DNA from: DASTQL01 sp035462845
GTDB lineage: Bacteria; Actinomycetota; Actinomycetes; Jiangellales; Jiangellaceae
Assembly (NCBI GenBank): GCA_035462845.1
Contig: DATHTV010000011.1
Span: 1 to 28,841 of the forward strand
Length of the DNA: 28,841 nucleotides
Direction: 5' to 3'
Position 1 is the stretch's first letter. Each line of letters starts with the position of its first letter. Of this stretch, positions 7,404-15,108 are shown piece by piece. Below the pieces are notes generated by a model. It ran no database searches and was not told the DNA's origin. It was given only the letters and a program-made list of their open reading frames with translations. Position numbers and translations under genes: made by a program.

Positions 7404-7830
7404 GCGCCAGCCAGGCCCCGGCCGGCAGGTTGCGCAGGACGGCGAAGGTGACGAGGCCGAGGCCCACGAGCGCGAGCAGCCGGGGCGAGGGGTCGACCAT
7501 CCGCGCCGCCGGGTCGCGTCGGCGCCGTCGCAGCCACCGCACCCACAGCAGCACCGCCAGCGGCACCGCGGCCACGACCACGACGTTGAAGCCGGAGGCG
7601 GCGCCCACCTCTCCGCCGGTGAGGGCGTGGACGGCCCGGGTACCGCCGCAGAGCGGGCACCACAGACCGGTCAGGGCGTGCAGGGGGCAGGGGGGGAGCA
7701 GCGGTGACGACCCGGGCTCGACGGTCGCCACGACCGCCGTCGCGAGCAGTGCAGCCGCCGCCGTGGCGAGCGGCGCGGCGAGCGGCGAGCCCGCGGCGCG
7801 GCGGGCGAGCGTGGTGCCTCCGGGGCTCAC
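7399..7830 (-). CDS. DUF2752 membrane protein
   Basis: 143-residue small membrane protein of the DUF2752 family. Hydrophobic helices lie at about 15-36, 83-100 and 118-135. Between the first two is the family's cysteine motif: CPLHALTGLWCPLCGGTRA at 48-66, with Cys48, Cys58 and Cys61 followed by GGTRA. The start is GTG 7830, overlapping the stop of the HGxxPAAW gene (GTGA). It is the last gene of the hisI-trpE group and converges on the DUF4190-type gene. No biochemical function is established for DUF2752. The CxxC pair could bind metal or form a disulfide, which is inference. Confidence 0.85.
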   Translation of the reverse strand: MSPGGTTLARRAAGSPLAAPLATAAAALLATAVVATVEPGSSPLLPPCPLHALTGLWCPLCGGTRAVHALTGGEVGAASGFNVVVVAAVPLAVLLWVRWLRRRRRDPAARMVDPSPRLLALVGLGLVTFAVLRNLPAGAWLAP

Positions 7831-8114
7831 GCGTCCGGCGCGCGCTGGCCCTCGGCCCGCGCCTCGGCGCCCGGCTGGGTGTAGGTGACCGGGGCGCCCA
7901 GCCCCATCATGCTCATGACCTTGCCGACAACCACGCCGAGTGCCACCACCCCGAGGCCGATCCAGAACAGCGGCCAGTTGAGCTGGACGACGGCGATGGA
8001 CCCGATGAGGAAGCCGGCGAGCATGACGCCGACGGCGGTCCAGGCGGCGGCCGTGTGACCGTGCGAGGAGCCGTGCGCCGTACCGTGCGAGCGGGCGTCG
8101 TCCTGGTCGACCAT
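7827..8114 (-). CDS. HGxxPAAW-family small membrane protein
   Basis: 95-residue protein with two transmembrane helices (about 24-44 and 47-67). Its N-terminus is His-rich (SHGTAHGSSHGHTAAAW), where HGHTAAAW corresponds to the HGxxPAAW motif with Ala in place of Pro. The ATG at 8114 is preceded by GAGGAG at a suitable distance. A 100-base gap separates it from the TIGR02234 gene, and its stop overlaps the DUF2752 start by four bases. This family is recurrent next to trp genes in actinobacteria, but its function is unknown. The tail after helix 2 is hydrophilic and probably cytosolic. Confidence 0.85.
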   Translation of the reverse strand: MVDQDDARSHGTAHGSSHGHTAAAWTAVGVMLAGFLIGSIAVVQLNWPLFWIGLGVVALGVVVGKVMSMMGLGAPVTYTQPGAEARAEGQRAPDA

Positions 8115-8214
8115 GGGGTCTCCTCGCGGCGTCGGGAGTCGGGCGGCAGCCGCGTCGGGCGGGCCGCGGAGGGCCGGTCCGGCGCGCCCCCATTGTGGCG
8201 CACGAGACGGCCTT

Positions 8215-8703
8215 TCACACGGTGGGGTCCTCGCCCCGGTCCAGCGCGTCCCAGGTGCTGCGGGACGTCTCCACCGGTCGACTGCCGCGCTCGTAGCGTG
8301 CCCCCAGGACCGGCCAGCGGCCGCCGTGGACCGCGACGAGCACGCCGGCCGCGGTGACCGTCAGCGCCGCACCCAGGGCCACCGCAGGCCAGCGCGTCGA
8401 GTCCCCGCCGACCCACGACACCGCCGCCGCGGCGGCCACCAGACCGGCCAGCGCGAGCAGCACCCCCACCGCGCGGCGACCGCGCCGGCGGGTGGCCAGC
8501 ACCGCGAGCGTCCCGGCCAGCGCCACGAGGGACACCGCCCGGACGGCCGGAGCGGCCTCGGTTCCCGTCACGACCTCGGGCAGCACGGGCAGCGGCAGGT
8601 CGCCCGGGACCTCCTGCCACACCGCGCCCGAGGCGAGCAGCCCGGCGGCGCCGCCAGCGGCCAGCACGGCGACCACCACGGCGTACTCCCGCCTGGGGGT
8701 CAC
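8215..8703 (-). CDS. Trp-operon-associated membrane protein (TIGR02234)
   Basis: 162-residue membrane protein starting at GTG 8703, overlapping the trpE stop as GTGA. Four hydrophobic segments are visible (about 7-28, 54-72, 80-98 and 107-125). A hydrophilic C-terminal tail begins at the conserved-looking GGRWPVLGARYER and includes TSRSTWDALDRGEDPT. The W-x-A-L-D-x-G-x-D-P-T ending is typical of the TIGR02234/Trp_oprn_chp family found directly behind trpE in actinobacteria. Function is unknown. Tight coupling to trpE hints at a role in Trp supply or sensing, but nothing in the sequence shows this. Confidence 0.88.
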   Translation of the reverse strand: MTPRREYAVVVAVLAAGGAAGLLASGAVWQEVPGDLPLPVLPEVVTGTEAAPAVRAVSLVALAGTLAVLATRRRGRRAVGVLLALAGLVAAAAAVSWVGGDSTRWPAVALGAALTVTAAGVLVAVHGGRWPVLGARYERGSRPVETSRSTWDALDRGEDPTV

Positions 8704-10217
8704 GCCGGGTCCCGGACCGGCCGGATGGACCCGGCGACGGCGACGGCGCGCAGGACGGCCGCGGCCTTGTTGCGGCACTCCTCGTGCTCCGCCGCCGGGT
8801 CGGAGTCGGCGACGATGCCCGCCCCCGCCTGGACGTACGCGGTGCCGTCCCGCAGCAGAGCGGTGCGGATCGCGATGGCAGCGTCGAGATCACCCGCCAG
8901 GTCGAGGTAGCCGACGATGCCTCCGTACAGGCCCCGGCGGGTCGGCTCCAGCTCCTCGATGATCTCCATCGCCCGAGGCTTGGGCGCCCCCGACAGGGTG
9001 CCCGCCGGGAAGCACGCGGTGAGCGCGTCGAGCGCGGTGCGCCCCTCGGTGAGCTGCCCGACCACGGTCGACTCGATGTGCATCACGTGGCTGTAGCGGC
9101 GGACGGTCATGAAGTCGACCACCTCCACCGAGCCCGGTGCGCACACGCGGCCCAGGTCGTTGCGCCCGAGGTCGACGAGCATGAGGTGCTCGGCACGCTC
9201 CTTGGGGTCGGCGAGCAGGTCGGCGGCGAGCGCCGCGTCCTCCTCCGGGGTCGCGCCGCGCCAGCGGGTGCCGGCGATCGGGTGCGTCATGGCCCGACCG
9301 GCGGTGACCTTGACCAGCGCCTCCGGGCTCGAGCCGACGACGTCGAAACCCTCGAACCGCAGCAGGTACATGTACGGGCTCGGGTTGTCGCGGCGCAGCA
9401 CCCGGTAGACGTCGAGCGCGTCGGCCCCGCCGGGCACCTCGAAGCGCTGCGACACCACGACCTGGAACGCCTCGCCGGCCCGGATCTCCTCCTTGGCCCG
9501 CTCCACCGCGGCGAGGTAGTCGGCCCGGGCGGTCCGGCTGACCGTGTCGGGCACCGCTGCCGGGTCGTAGCAGGCGACCGAGGAGGGGGTCGGGCCCGCG
9601 ACCAGGGCGGTCATCCGGTCCAGCCGGGAGACCGCGTCGGCCCAGGCCTCGTCGACGCGGGCGTCGCTGTCGTCCCAGTTGACCGCGTTGGCGACGAGCA
9701 GCACAGTGCCGTCCTCGTGGTCCAGCACCGCCAGGTCGGTGGCCAGCATGAAGCCCAGCTCCGGCAGCCCGAGGTCGTCCTCGGCGAGCGACGGCAGCCG
9801 TTCCAGCCGGCGTACGGCGTCGTAGGAGAGGTAGCCGACGAGCCCGCCGGTCAGCGGCGGGAGGTCGGGCAGCCGCGGCGTGTGCAGCGCGGCGAGGGTT
9901 CCGGCGAGCGCCTCCAATGGGTCCCCGCCGGCGGGCAGCCCGACCGGGGGGGCGCCGTCCCAGACGGCCTCGCCGTCGCGCTCGGTGAGCACGGCGGCCG
10001 ACTGCGCGCCGACGAACGAGTAGCGCGACCAGACGCCGCCGTGCTCCGCGGACTCGAGCAGGAAGGTGCCCGGGCGGTTGCGAGCCAGCTTCCGGTAGAC
10101 CCCGACGGGCGTCTCGCCGTCGGCGAGCAGCCGCCGGACGACCGGGATCACCCGCCGGTCCCGGGCCAGCTCGCGGAACGTGGCCAGGTCGGGGGCCACC
10201 GTGAGGGCGGCGTTCAC
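8700..10217 (-). CDS. trpE: Anthranilate synthase component I
   Basis: Makes anthranilate from chorismate, with ammonia supplied by a TrpG subunit that is not in this window. The 505-residue product starts at GTG 10217, overlapping the hisI stop (GTGA). The N-terminal regulatory domain has TFLLESAE at 51-58. LLES is the classical tryptophan-binding element, so feedback inhibition by tryptophan is expected. The chorismate-binding domain shows EAFQVVVSQRFE, SPYMYLLRF, GSSPEALVKV, HPIAGTRWRG, LVDLGRNDLGRV and the C-terminal ACFPAGTLSGAPKPRAMEII. All core blocks are intact. No glutaminase domain is fused. No leader peptide precedes it, since it follows hisI without a gap, so classical trp attenuation is unlikely at this gene. 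Confidence 0.98.
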   Translation of the reverse strand: MNAALTVAPDLATFRELARDRRVIPVVRRLLADGETPVGVYRKLARNRPGTFLLESAEHGGVWSRYSFVGAQSAAVLTERDGEAVWDGAPPVGLPAGGDPLEALAGTLAALHTPRLPDLPPLTGGLVGYLSYDAVRRLERLPSLAEDDLGLPELGFMLATDLAVLDHEDGTVLLVANAVNWDDSDARVDEAWADAVSRLDRMTALVAGPTPSSVACYDPAAVPDTVSRTARADYLAAVERAKEEIRAGEAFQVVVSQRFEVPGGADALDVYRVLRRDNPSPYMYLLRFEGFDVVGSSPEALVKVTAGRAMTHPIAGTRWRGATPEEDAALAADLLADPKERAEHLMLVDLGRNDLGRVCAPGSVEVVDFMTVRRYSHVMHIESTVVGQLTEGRTALDALTACFPAGTLSGAPKPRAMEIIEELEPTRRGLYGGIVGYLDLAGDLDAAIAIRTALLRDGTAYVQAGAGIVADSDPAAEHEECRNKAAAVLRAVAVAGSIRPVRDPA

Positions 10218-10585
10218 CTCCGCCCGCCGTCGAGCAGCACGTCGGCGTCGAAGCAGGACCGGTCCCCCGTGTGGCAGGCCGCCCCCTCCTGGTCGACCGT
10301 CAGCAGGACGGCGTCGCCGTCGCAGTCCAGGCGCACCTCCCGGACCCACTGGCGGTGACCCGACGTCTCGCCCTTCACCCAGTACTCCTGCCGGCTGCGG
10401 GACCAGTACGTGGCGCGGCCGGTCGTCAGCGTGCGGTGCAGCGCCTCGTCGTCCATCCAGCCGACCATGAGCACCTCGCCGGTGCCCTGCTGCTGCACCA
10501 CCGCTGCCACCAGCCCGTCGCGGTCACGCGTGAGCCGGGCCGCGACCGCGGGGTCGAGCCCGCTGGAGGGGGGTGGGGACGCCAT
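10214..10585 (-). CDS. hisI: Phosphoribosyl-AMP cyclohydrolase
   Basis: Zinc enzyme that opens the adenine ring of phosphoribosyl-AMP, the third step of histidine synthesis. It has 123 residues from ATG 10585. ATG 10594 would add three residues, and GGGAGA at 10600-10595 suits the downstream start better. The family motifs are LMVGWMDDEAL, TYWSRSRQEYWVKGETSGH, VRLDCDGDAVLLTVDQ and ACHTGDRSCF; the Asp-x-Asp and Cys residues provide the Mg2+ and Zn2+ sites. It is the short, monofunctional form without HisE. It is separated from hisF by about 5 kb of unrelated genes and instead leads the trpE group with a 4-bp overlap, so a histidine gene and a tryptophan gene are transcribed together. Confidence 0.97.
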   Translation of the reverse strand: MASPPPSSGLDPAVAARLTRDRDGLVAAVVQQQGTGEVLMVGWMDDEALHRTLTTGRATYWSRSRQEYWVKGETSGHRQWVREVRLDCDGDAVLLTVDQEGAACHTGDRSCFDADVLLDGGRR

Positions 10586-10653
10586 GCGGAGCATTCTCCC
10601 GTACGCCGTCCTCCGGTACGAGGGTGCGGCGCCCGGCCGCCGCACCGGCCCCG

Positions 10654-10785
10654 CCCCGGGTTGGAGCAGGGAGGCCCACCTCCAACCCCGGGTTGGAGCA
10701 GGGTGGCCCTCCTCCGATCCCGTTGGAGCAGGGTGGCCCTCCTCCAACCCCGGGTTGGGGCAGGGTGGCCCTCCTCCGATCAGGG
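10654..10785. repeat. Array of four ~32-bp palindromic repeats
   Basis: Four imperfect direct copies are spaced 32, 30 and 32 bases apart, with GTTGG of each copy starting at 10660, 10692, 10722 and 10754. Within each copy GTTGGAG-C-AGGG faces CCCT-C-CTCCAAC across a 3-base loop: a 12-bp stem with one C.C mismatch, best in copy 3. Copies 2 and 4 end in CCGAT rather than CCAAC, which would keep G.U pairing in RNA. The junction TCCAACCCCGGGTTGGA (10681-10697) is itself a palindrome, so alternative hairpins are possible. The array fills the gap between divergent hisI and the VOC gene. It resembles REP/BIME-type elements; it is not a coding sequence or a CRISPR. Confidence 0.85.
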
Positions 10786-10822
10786 ACCGGGGGCCGGCCG
10801 GGCGGCGAGAGGGGTGGTTCGG

Positions 10823-11179
10823 GTGCAGGTGCTGGGGCTGGTGTTCGTCGGGTCATCGACGGGCGAGCGCGCGGCGATGGCGTCGTTCGCCCGCGAGGTG
10901 CTCGGGCTGACCGCCCGGCCGGCCGCTGCGGGCCCGGTGGACGGCGACGTCTTCGACCTGCCGGACGGCGCCACGTTCGCCGTCGTCGACGCCGACCCGG
11001 ACGAGGGCCCGTACCGGACGGTGGGCTTCCTGGTGGCCGACCTCGACGCGGCGCTGGCGGAGCTGGCCGCCGCAGGGGTCGAGACCGGCGAGCCGGGGGA
11101 CAACGGCCTCGAGCGGTACGTGCACGTCCGGGCGCCCGACGGGCACCTCTACGAGCTGGTGCAGCGCCACGGGGGGTGA
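10823..11179 (+). CDS. VOC-family (glyoxalase/dioxygenase fold) protein
   Basis: 118-residue protein with one vicinal-oxygen-chelate module. It begins VQVLGLVFVGSSTGERAAMASFAREVLGL, continues with DVFDLPDGATFAVVD, and ends in the typical RYVHVRAPDGHLYELVQR strand, where the Glu of YELVQ sits at the usual metal-ligand position. The start is GTG 10823 with GAGAGGGG about eight bases upstream; GTG 10814 is the alternative. Members range from glyoxalase I to fosfomycin/bleomycin resistance proteins and dioxygenases, and the substrate cannot be deduced. It is divergent from hisI across the palindromic repeat array and converges on the ABC exporter genes across a minisatellite. It appears to be a single-gene unit. 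Confidence 0.85.
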   Translation: MQVLGLVFVGSSTGERAAMASFAREVLGLTARPAAAGPVDGDVFDLPDGATFAVVDADPDEGPYRTVGFLVADLDAALAELAAAGVETGEPGDNGLERYVHVRAPDGHLYELVQRHGG

Positions 11180-11184
11180 GCCGC

Positions 11185-11286
11185 CACCGGGACGCTGCAC
11201 GGGGCGACGCACCGGCACGACGCACGGGCACGACGCACCGGGACGCCGCACCGGGACGCCCCACGGGACGCCCCACCGGGGCGACC
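11185..11286. repeat. 13-bp minisatellite, eight units
   Basis: Eight head-to-tail units of 12-13 bases with a consensus near CACCGGGACGCCG. They start at 11185, 11198, 11210, 11223, 11236, 11249, 11262 and 11274. They occupy nearly all of the 131-base gap between the stop codons of the convergent VOC and ABC genes. Not coding; no clear hairpin terminator is otherwise visible there. Confidence 0.85.
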
Positions 11287-11310
11287 CGAGCCGCGGGTGG
11301 ACCGGATCGC

Positions 11311-13110
11311 TCACCGAGACTGGGACACCCAGGCGCGGTGCATGAGCGCGTAGGCGCCGTCGCCGAGGACGAGCTCGCGGTGCGGGCCTCGCTCGACCAG
11401 CCGGCCCTGGTCGAAGACCAGCACCTCGTCCGCCGCCTCCGCGGTCGAGAGCCGGTGCGCGATGGTGACCGACGTCCGGCCGCGCGTGACGCTCTCGAGG
11501 GCGCGGGCGAGGCGCACCTCGGTGGCGGGGTCGACGGCGCTGGTCGCCTCGTCGAGCACGAGGAGGTCGGGGTCGGCCAGGTAGGCGCGGGCGAGCGCCA
11601 CCAGCTGCCGCTCCCCCGCCGACAGCGACTCGCCGCGCTGGCCCACCGGGGTGTCGAGCCCGGCCGGGAGCGACTCCAGCCAATCCGCGAGCCCCAGCTC
11701 GGTGAGTGCCGCGCGCACGTCGTCGGCCGTGGACCCCGGCCGCCCCAGGGCGATGTTGTCGCCGATCGACGCGTCGAACAGGAAGCCGTCCTGCGGCACC
11801 ATGACGAGCCGCCGCCGCAGCGTCTCGAAGCGCACGCTGCGCAGGTCGACGTCGTCGACGAGGACGCGACCGCCGCGCGGGTCCATCAACCGGGTGAGCA
11901 GCTTGGCGAAGGTCGTCTTGCCGGACCCCGTCTCCCCCACGACGGCCACCCGGGAGCGCGCCGCGAGGGTCACGTCCACGCCCAGCAGCACGGGCGGTCC
12001 GCCCGGGTAGGCGTAGTCGACGTCCTCGAACCGGACCTCCACGGGACCGCGGGGCAGGTCGACCCCCGCCGCACCGGGGTCGGCCACGTCGGCCGGGGTG
12101 TCCACGACGCCGAGCACCCGCCGCCAGCCGGCGACCGCGTTCTGCGCCTCGTTGAGGACCTCTGTGCCGACCTGCACCGGCCCGACGAACAGGGTGACGA
12201 GGAACAGGAAGGCGAGCAGCCGGCCGAGCGTGATCTCGCCAGCGAGGCCGAGGAGCACGCCGGCCACGACCACGGCCGCATTCGCCACGCCCGCGACCAC
12301 CTCGCCGGTCGAGAAGGTCAGCGCGACGAGCTTCTGGGCGCGGGTCGCGGCCGCGCGGTGCCGCTCCACCGCGGTGTCGATGCGCTCCTGCGTCCGCGCC
12401 TCGGCCCCGTACGCGCGCACCACCTGCGCGCCGACCACGGACTCCGAGACCGCGCCGAGCATGGCGCCGACCCGCTCGCGCACCACGCCGTACGCGGCCG
12501 ACACGCGCCGCTGGAAGGTGCGCAGCAGCAGGAACAGCGGCAGGAAGCAGAGCCACACGAGCAGCGTCAGCTGCCAGGAGTAGACCGCCATGACGGCCGT
12601 GGCGAGGAGCAGCTGCCCGACGCTCACCAGCAGGAGCAGGCCGCCCCACTGGACGAACTGCGACAGCGTGTCGACGTCGCTGGTGACCCGCGAGACCAGT
12701 GCCCCCCGGCGCTCGGTGCTCTGGGTGAGCACGGACAGGTCGTGGACGTGCCGGAAGGCCCGGGTGCGCAGGGTCGCCAGCCCGGCCTCCGACGCCCGGA
12801 ACACCCGGTAGTTCATGACGTATGCGACGCCGGCGGTCACCACGACGGCGACGATCGCCGCCAGCACGGTGACCCGGACCACGCCCAGGTCGGGCCCGCC
12901 GGGCGCGAGCAGGCCGCGGTCCACCGTCTGCTGGACCGCGATCGGCACGACGAGGCAGCCGGCCGTGGCGACCAGGGCGAGCAGCAGGGTCACCCCCAGG
13001 CCGTCGCGGATCTCGGGGCTGAGGGCCAGGCCCCGGCGCACGGTTCCCCACGCGCTGTCGGTGCCGTGACCGAGGGCGGAGGACGGGCCGGCACCCGTCG
13101 CCGCGGTCAC
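11311..13110 (-). CDS. Heterodimeric ABC exporter, subunit with consensus catalytic residues
   Basis: 599-residue half-transporter made of a six-helix type I exporter domain (about 30-325) followed by an ATPase domain. Motifs are Walker A GETGSGKTT with Lys398, Q-loop MVPQDG, signature LSAGE (496-500, instead of LSGGQ), Walker B LLVLDEATSAVD with a normal catalytic Glu, and H-loop TIAHRLS with a normal His. It therefore supplies an active Walker/H site but an atypical signature. The start is GTG 13110, overlapping the stop of the partner gene (GTGA). The pair resembles BmrCD/TM287-288-type multidrug or lipid exporters. The substrate is unknown. The gene ends at the minisatellite before the convergent VOC gene. 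Confidence 0.92.
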   Translation of the reverse strand: MTAATGAGPSSALGHGTDSAWGTVRRGLALSPEIRDGLGVTLLLALVATAGCLVVPIAVQQTVDRGLLAPGGPDLGVVRVTVLAAIVAVVVTAGVAYVMNYRVFRASEAGLATLRTRAFRHVHDLSVLTQSTERRGALVSRVTSDVDTLSQFVQWGGLLLLVSVGQLLLATAVMAVYSWQLTLLVWLCFLPLFLLLRTFQRRVSAAYGVVRERVGAMLGAVSESVVGAQVVRAYGAEARTQERIDTAVERHRAAATRAQKLVALTFSTGEVVAGVANAAVVVAGVLLGLAGEITLGRLLAFLFLVTLFVGPVQVGTEVLNEAQNAVAGWRRVLGVVDTPADVADPGAAGVDLPRGPVEVRFEDVDYAYPGGPPVLLGVDVTLAARSRVAVVGETGSGKTTFAKLLTRLMDPRGGRVLVDDVDLRSVRFETLRRRLVMVPQDGFLFDASIGDNIALGRPGSTADDVRAALTELGLADWLESLPAGLDTPVGQRGESLSAGERQLVALARAYLADPDLLVLDEATSAVDPATEVRLARALESVTRGRTSVTIAHRLSTAEAADEVLVFDQGRLVERGPHRELVLGDGAYALMHRAWVSQSR

Positions 13111-14927
13111 GACAGCCCTCCGGCGGCGAGGGCGGCCCGCTCGGCGGCGTCCCGCTCGTACGCGGTGAGCAGGGCGCGGTACCCCGGTGACCCAGCCAGC
13201 AGGTCGGCGTGGGAGCCGCGCGCCACCACCCGTCCCGCCTCCACGTAGACGACCTCGTCGGCGAGCGCGATCGTCGCCCGGCGGTAGGCGACGACGACGA
13301 CGGTCGAGGGCAGCGACGCGTCACGGAGGCCGGCGAGGATGCGCCGCTCCACCTCCGGGTCGACGGCACTGGTGGCGTCGTCGAGCACCAGCAGTCGTGG
13401 TCGGCGGACCAGTGCCCGGGCGAGGGCGAGCCGCTGCCGCTGACCGCCGGAGAGGGTGGCGCCGCGCTCGCCGACGACGGTGGACAGGCCGTCGGGGAGG
13501 GCCGCGACGAAGCGGTCGGCCTGCGCCAGGCGGAGGGCGGACCACACCTGCTGGTCGTCGACGTCGGCGCCGAGCGCGACGTTGTCCCGGATGCTGTCCT
13601 CGAAGACGAAGGCCTGCTGGAAGACGAGGGCCGCCTGCCCGGCCACCCCGCCGGCGGGCAGGTCGCGGAGGTCGACGCCGTCGGCGAGGACGGCGCCGTC
13701 CGCGGGGTCGACCAGCCGGACGAGCAGCGAGGCCACCGTGGACTTGCCCGCCCCGGTCGGTCCGACGACCGCGACGGTCCGGCCCGGGGCGACGTCGAAG
13801 TCGACGTCGTGCAGCACGTCCCGTCCGTCCACGTAGGCGTAGCGCACGTGCTGCACCCGCAGGTCGAGGGCCTGCGTGCCGGCGAGGGCGCCACCGGTGC
13901 CGTACGGGAGCTCGCCGGTCGCGTCGAGGACCGCCCGCACCCGGCGCCAGCCGACCACCGACCGGGGCAGCTCGCCGAGCACCCACCCGATGGCGCGGAC
14001 GGGGAAGGCGACCACCGTCAGCAGGTAGGCGACCTCGACCAGCGTGCCGGGGGCGAGCGTTCCCGCGTCCACCCGGGCCGACCCGACCAGCAGCACGGCC
14101 AGGACGCCCAGGCTGGGCAGCGCCTCCAGCACCGGGTCGAACCCCCCGCGGACCCGGCCGACTGCCACGTTCGCGCGGCGCAGGTCGTCCGCCCGGCGGC
14201 CGAACCGCGCAGCCTCGGCGGCCTCCAGCCCCAGTGTCTTGACGACGAGCGCGCCGTCGAAGGACTCGTGCGCGACCTCCGACAGCTCGGCCCGCAAGGC
14301 CTGCGCGCGGGTCGCGAGCGGTGACAGGCGCCGCTGGTAGAGCAGGTTGACGAGCAGGATGGCCGGGAAGACGAGCAGGCCGATACCCGCCAGCACCGGG
14401 TCGGCGCGCAGCATGGCGACGACCGCGACGACCAGCATGACCAGCACCCCGACGGCCATGGGGAACGGCGCGATCGGGTACCACGTGGCCTCGACGTCGG
14501 CGTTCGCGTTGGAGAGCAGCTGTCCGGTCGGGTGCCGGTGGTGCCACGAGAGCGGCAGCCGCAGGTACTGGCGGGTCACCTGGCGGCGGTACCGCGCCTG
14601 CAGCCGGTACTGCATGATCCCCGCGAAGAGCCGGCGCGCGACGATCCCGGCGGCCTTGAGCACTCCCACCCCGACGATCGCGAGGGCCGCCAGCACCAGG
14701 GCGGCGGTCGTCGTCTCGCCGTCGCGGAATGCCGGGACCACGACCCGGTCGGTGACCGCGCCGATGACGCTCGCGGTGGCCACGGTGCTGAAGCCGTAGA
14801 CGGCGCTCCCGGCGACGGACACGGCGAACACCCGCGGCTCGGTCCGCACCGCCACGCCCAGGACGCGCAGCCCCTCCCGCAGCGTCACCTGCCGGGCCGG
14901 GTGGCCCACGGGTGCCGGCTCGCCCAC
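13107..14927 (-). CDS. Heterodimeric ABC exporter, subunit with degenerate catalytic residues
   Basis: 606-residue half-transporter with an exporter membrane domain (about 35-320) and an ATPase domain. Walker A is GPTGAGKST (389-397) and the signature is a canonical LSGGQ. Walker B reads LLVLDDATSAVD, so the catalytic Glu is replaced by Asp517. The switch His is replaced by Tyr548 in VVAYRRATI. Paired with the LSAGE signature of the next gene this makes one degenerate site, while its LSGGQ completes the other, consensus site: the textbook asymmetric heterodimer. The start is GTG 14927, with GGGAGG seven to eight bases upstream. It is the first gene of a two-gene operon, divergent from the TIGR03085 gene. 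The cargo cannot be deduced. Confidence 0.92.
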   Translation of the reverse strand: MGEPAPVGHPARQVTLREGLRVLGVAVRTEPRVFAVSVAGSAVYGFSTVATASVIGAVTDRVVVPAFRDGETTTAALVLAALAIVGVGVLKAAGIVARRLFAGIMQYRLQARYRRQVTRQYLRLPLSWHHRHPTGQLLSNANADVEATWYPIAPFPMAVGVLVMLVVAVVAMLRADPVLAGIGLLVFPAILLVNLLYQRRLSPLATRAQALRAELSEVAHESFDGALVVKTLGLEAAEAARFGRRADDLRRANVAVGRVRGGFDPVLEALPSLGVLAVLLVGSARVDAGTLAPGTLVEVAYLLTVVAFPVRAIGWVLGELPRSVVGWRRVRAVLDATGELPYGTGGALAGTQALDLRVQHVRYAYVDGRDVLHDVDFDVAPGRTVAVVGPTGAGKSTVASLLVRLVDPADGAVLADGVDLRDLPAGGVAGQAALVFQQAFVFEDSIRDNVALGADVDDQQVWSALRLAQADRFVAALPDGLSTVVGERGATLSGGQRQRLALARALVRRPRLLVLDDATSAVDPEVERRILAGLRDASLPSTVVVVAYRRATIALADEVVYVEAGRVVARGSHADLLAGSPGYRALLTAYERDAAERAALAAGGLS

Positions 14928-15053
14928 CGTCGTCCCTCCCGCGACCCTTCCGGCCGCCGATCGCCGGCCCGCTCCGGGCCGCCCGCCAGCCTGCCCCGTA
15001 CCGGGAGAGGATTCACCCCGGTTTCGCTGCCGGCGCAGGGCGTCGGGGATCGC

Positions 15054-15080
15054 TCACCGCACGCCCCCGCCAGGCGGTGA
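15054..15080. promoter_or_regulatory. Inverted repeat upstream of the TIGR03085 gene
   Basis: TCACCGC (15054-15060) and GCGGTGA (15074-15080) form a perfect 7-bp dyad with a 13-base spacer, ending 15 bases before the candidate -10 box. Arm spacing near two helical turns suits a dimeric repressor. Could be chance in such G+C-rich DNA. Confidence 0.35.
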
Positions 15081-15095
15081 CCGGGCTCACGTCCG

Positions 15096-15101
15096 TACCG
15101 T
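15096..15101 (+). promoter_or_regulatory. Candidate -10 box, leaderless start of the TIGR03085 gene
   Basis: TACCGT fits TANNNT and ends seven bases before ATG 15109, the spacing expected when the transcript begins at the start codon. No Shine-Dalgarno precedes the ATG, which agrees with a leaderless mRNA. No good -35 box was seen. Confidence 0.45.
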
Positions 15102-15108
15102 GGGTGGC

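Noticed and set aside
10654..10785. CRISPR array
   Set aside because: Copies are adjacent with no unique spacers, each copy is itself palindromic, and no cas genes are nearby.
10573..13248. 891-codon open frame on the plus strand
   Set aside because: Antisense to the ABC gene and crossing the repeat arrays; Arg/Gly/His-rich with no recognisable fold.
10853..13894. 1013-codon open frame on the minus strand
   Set aside because: It lies out of frame over both ABC genes and the VOC gene, with Arg/Pro/Ser-biased composition and no domains; a G+C-bias shadow.
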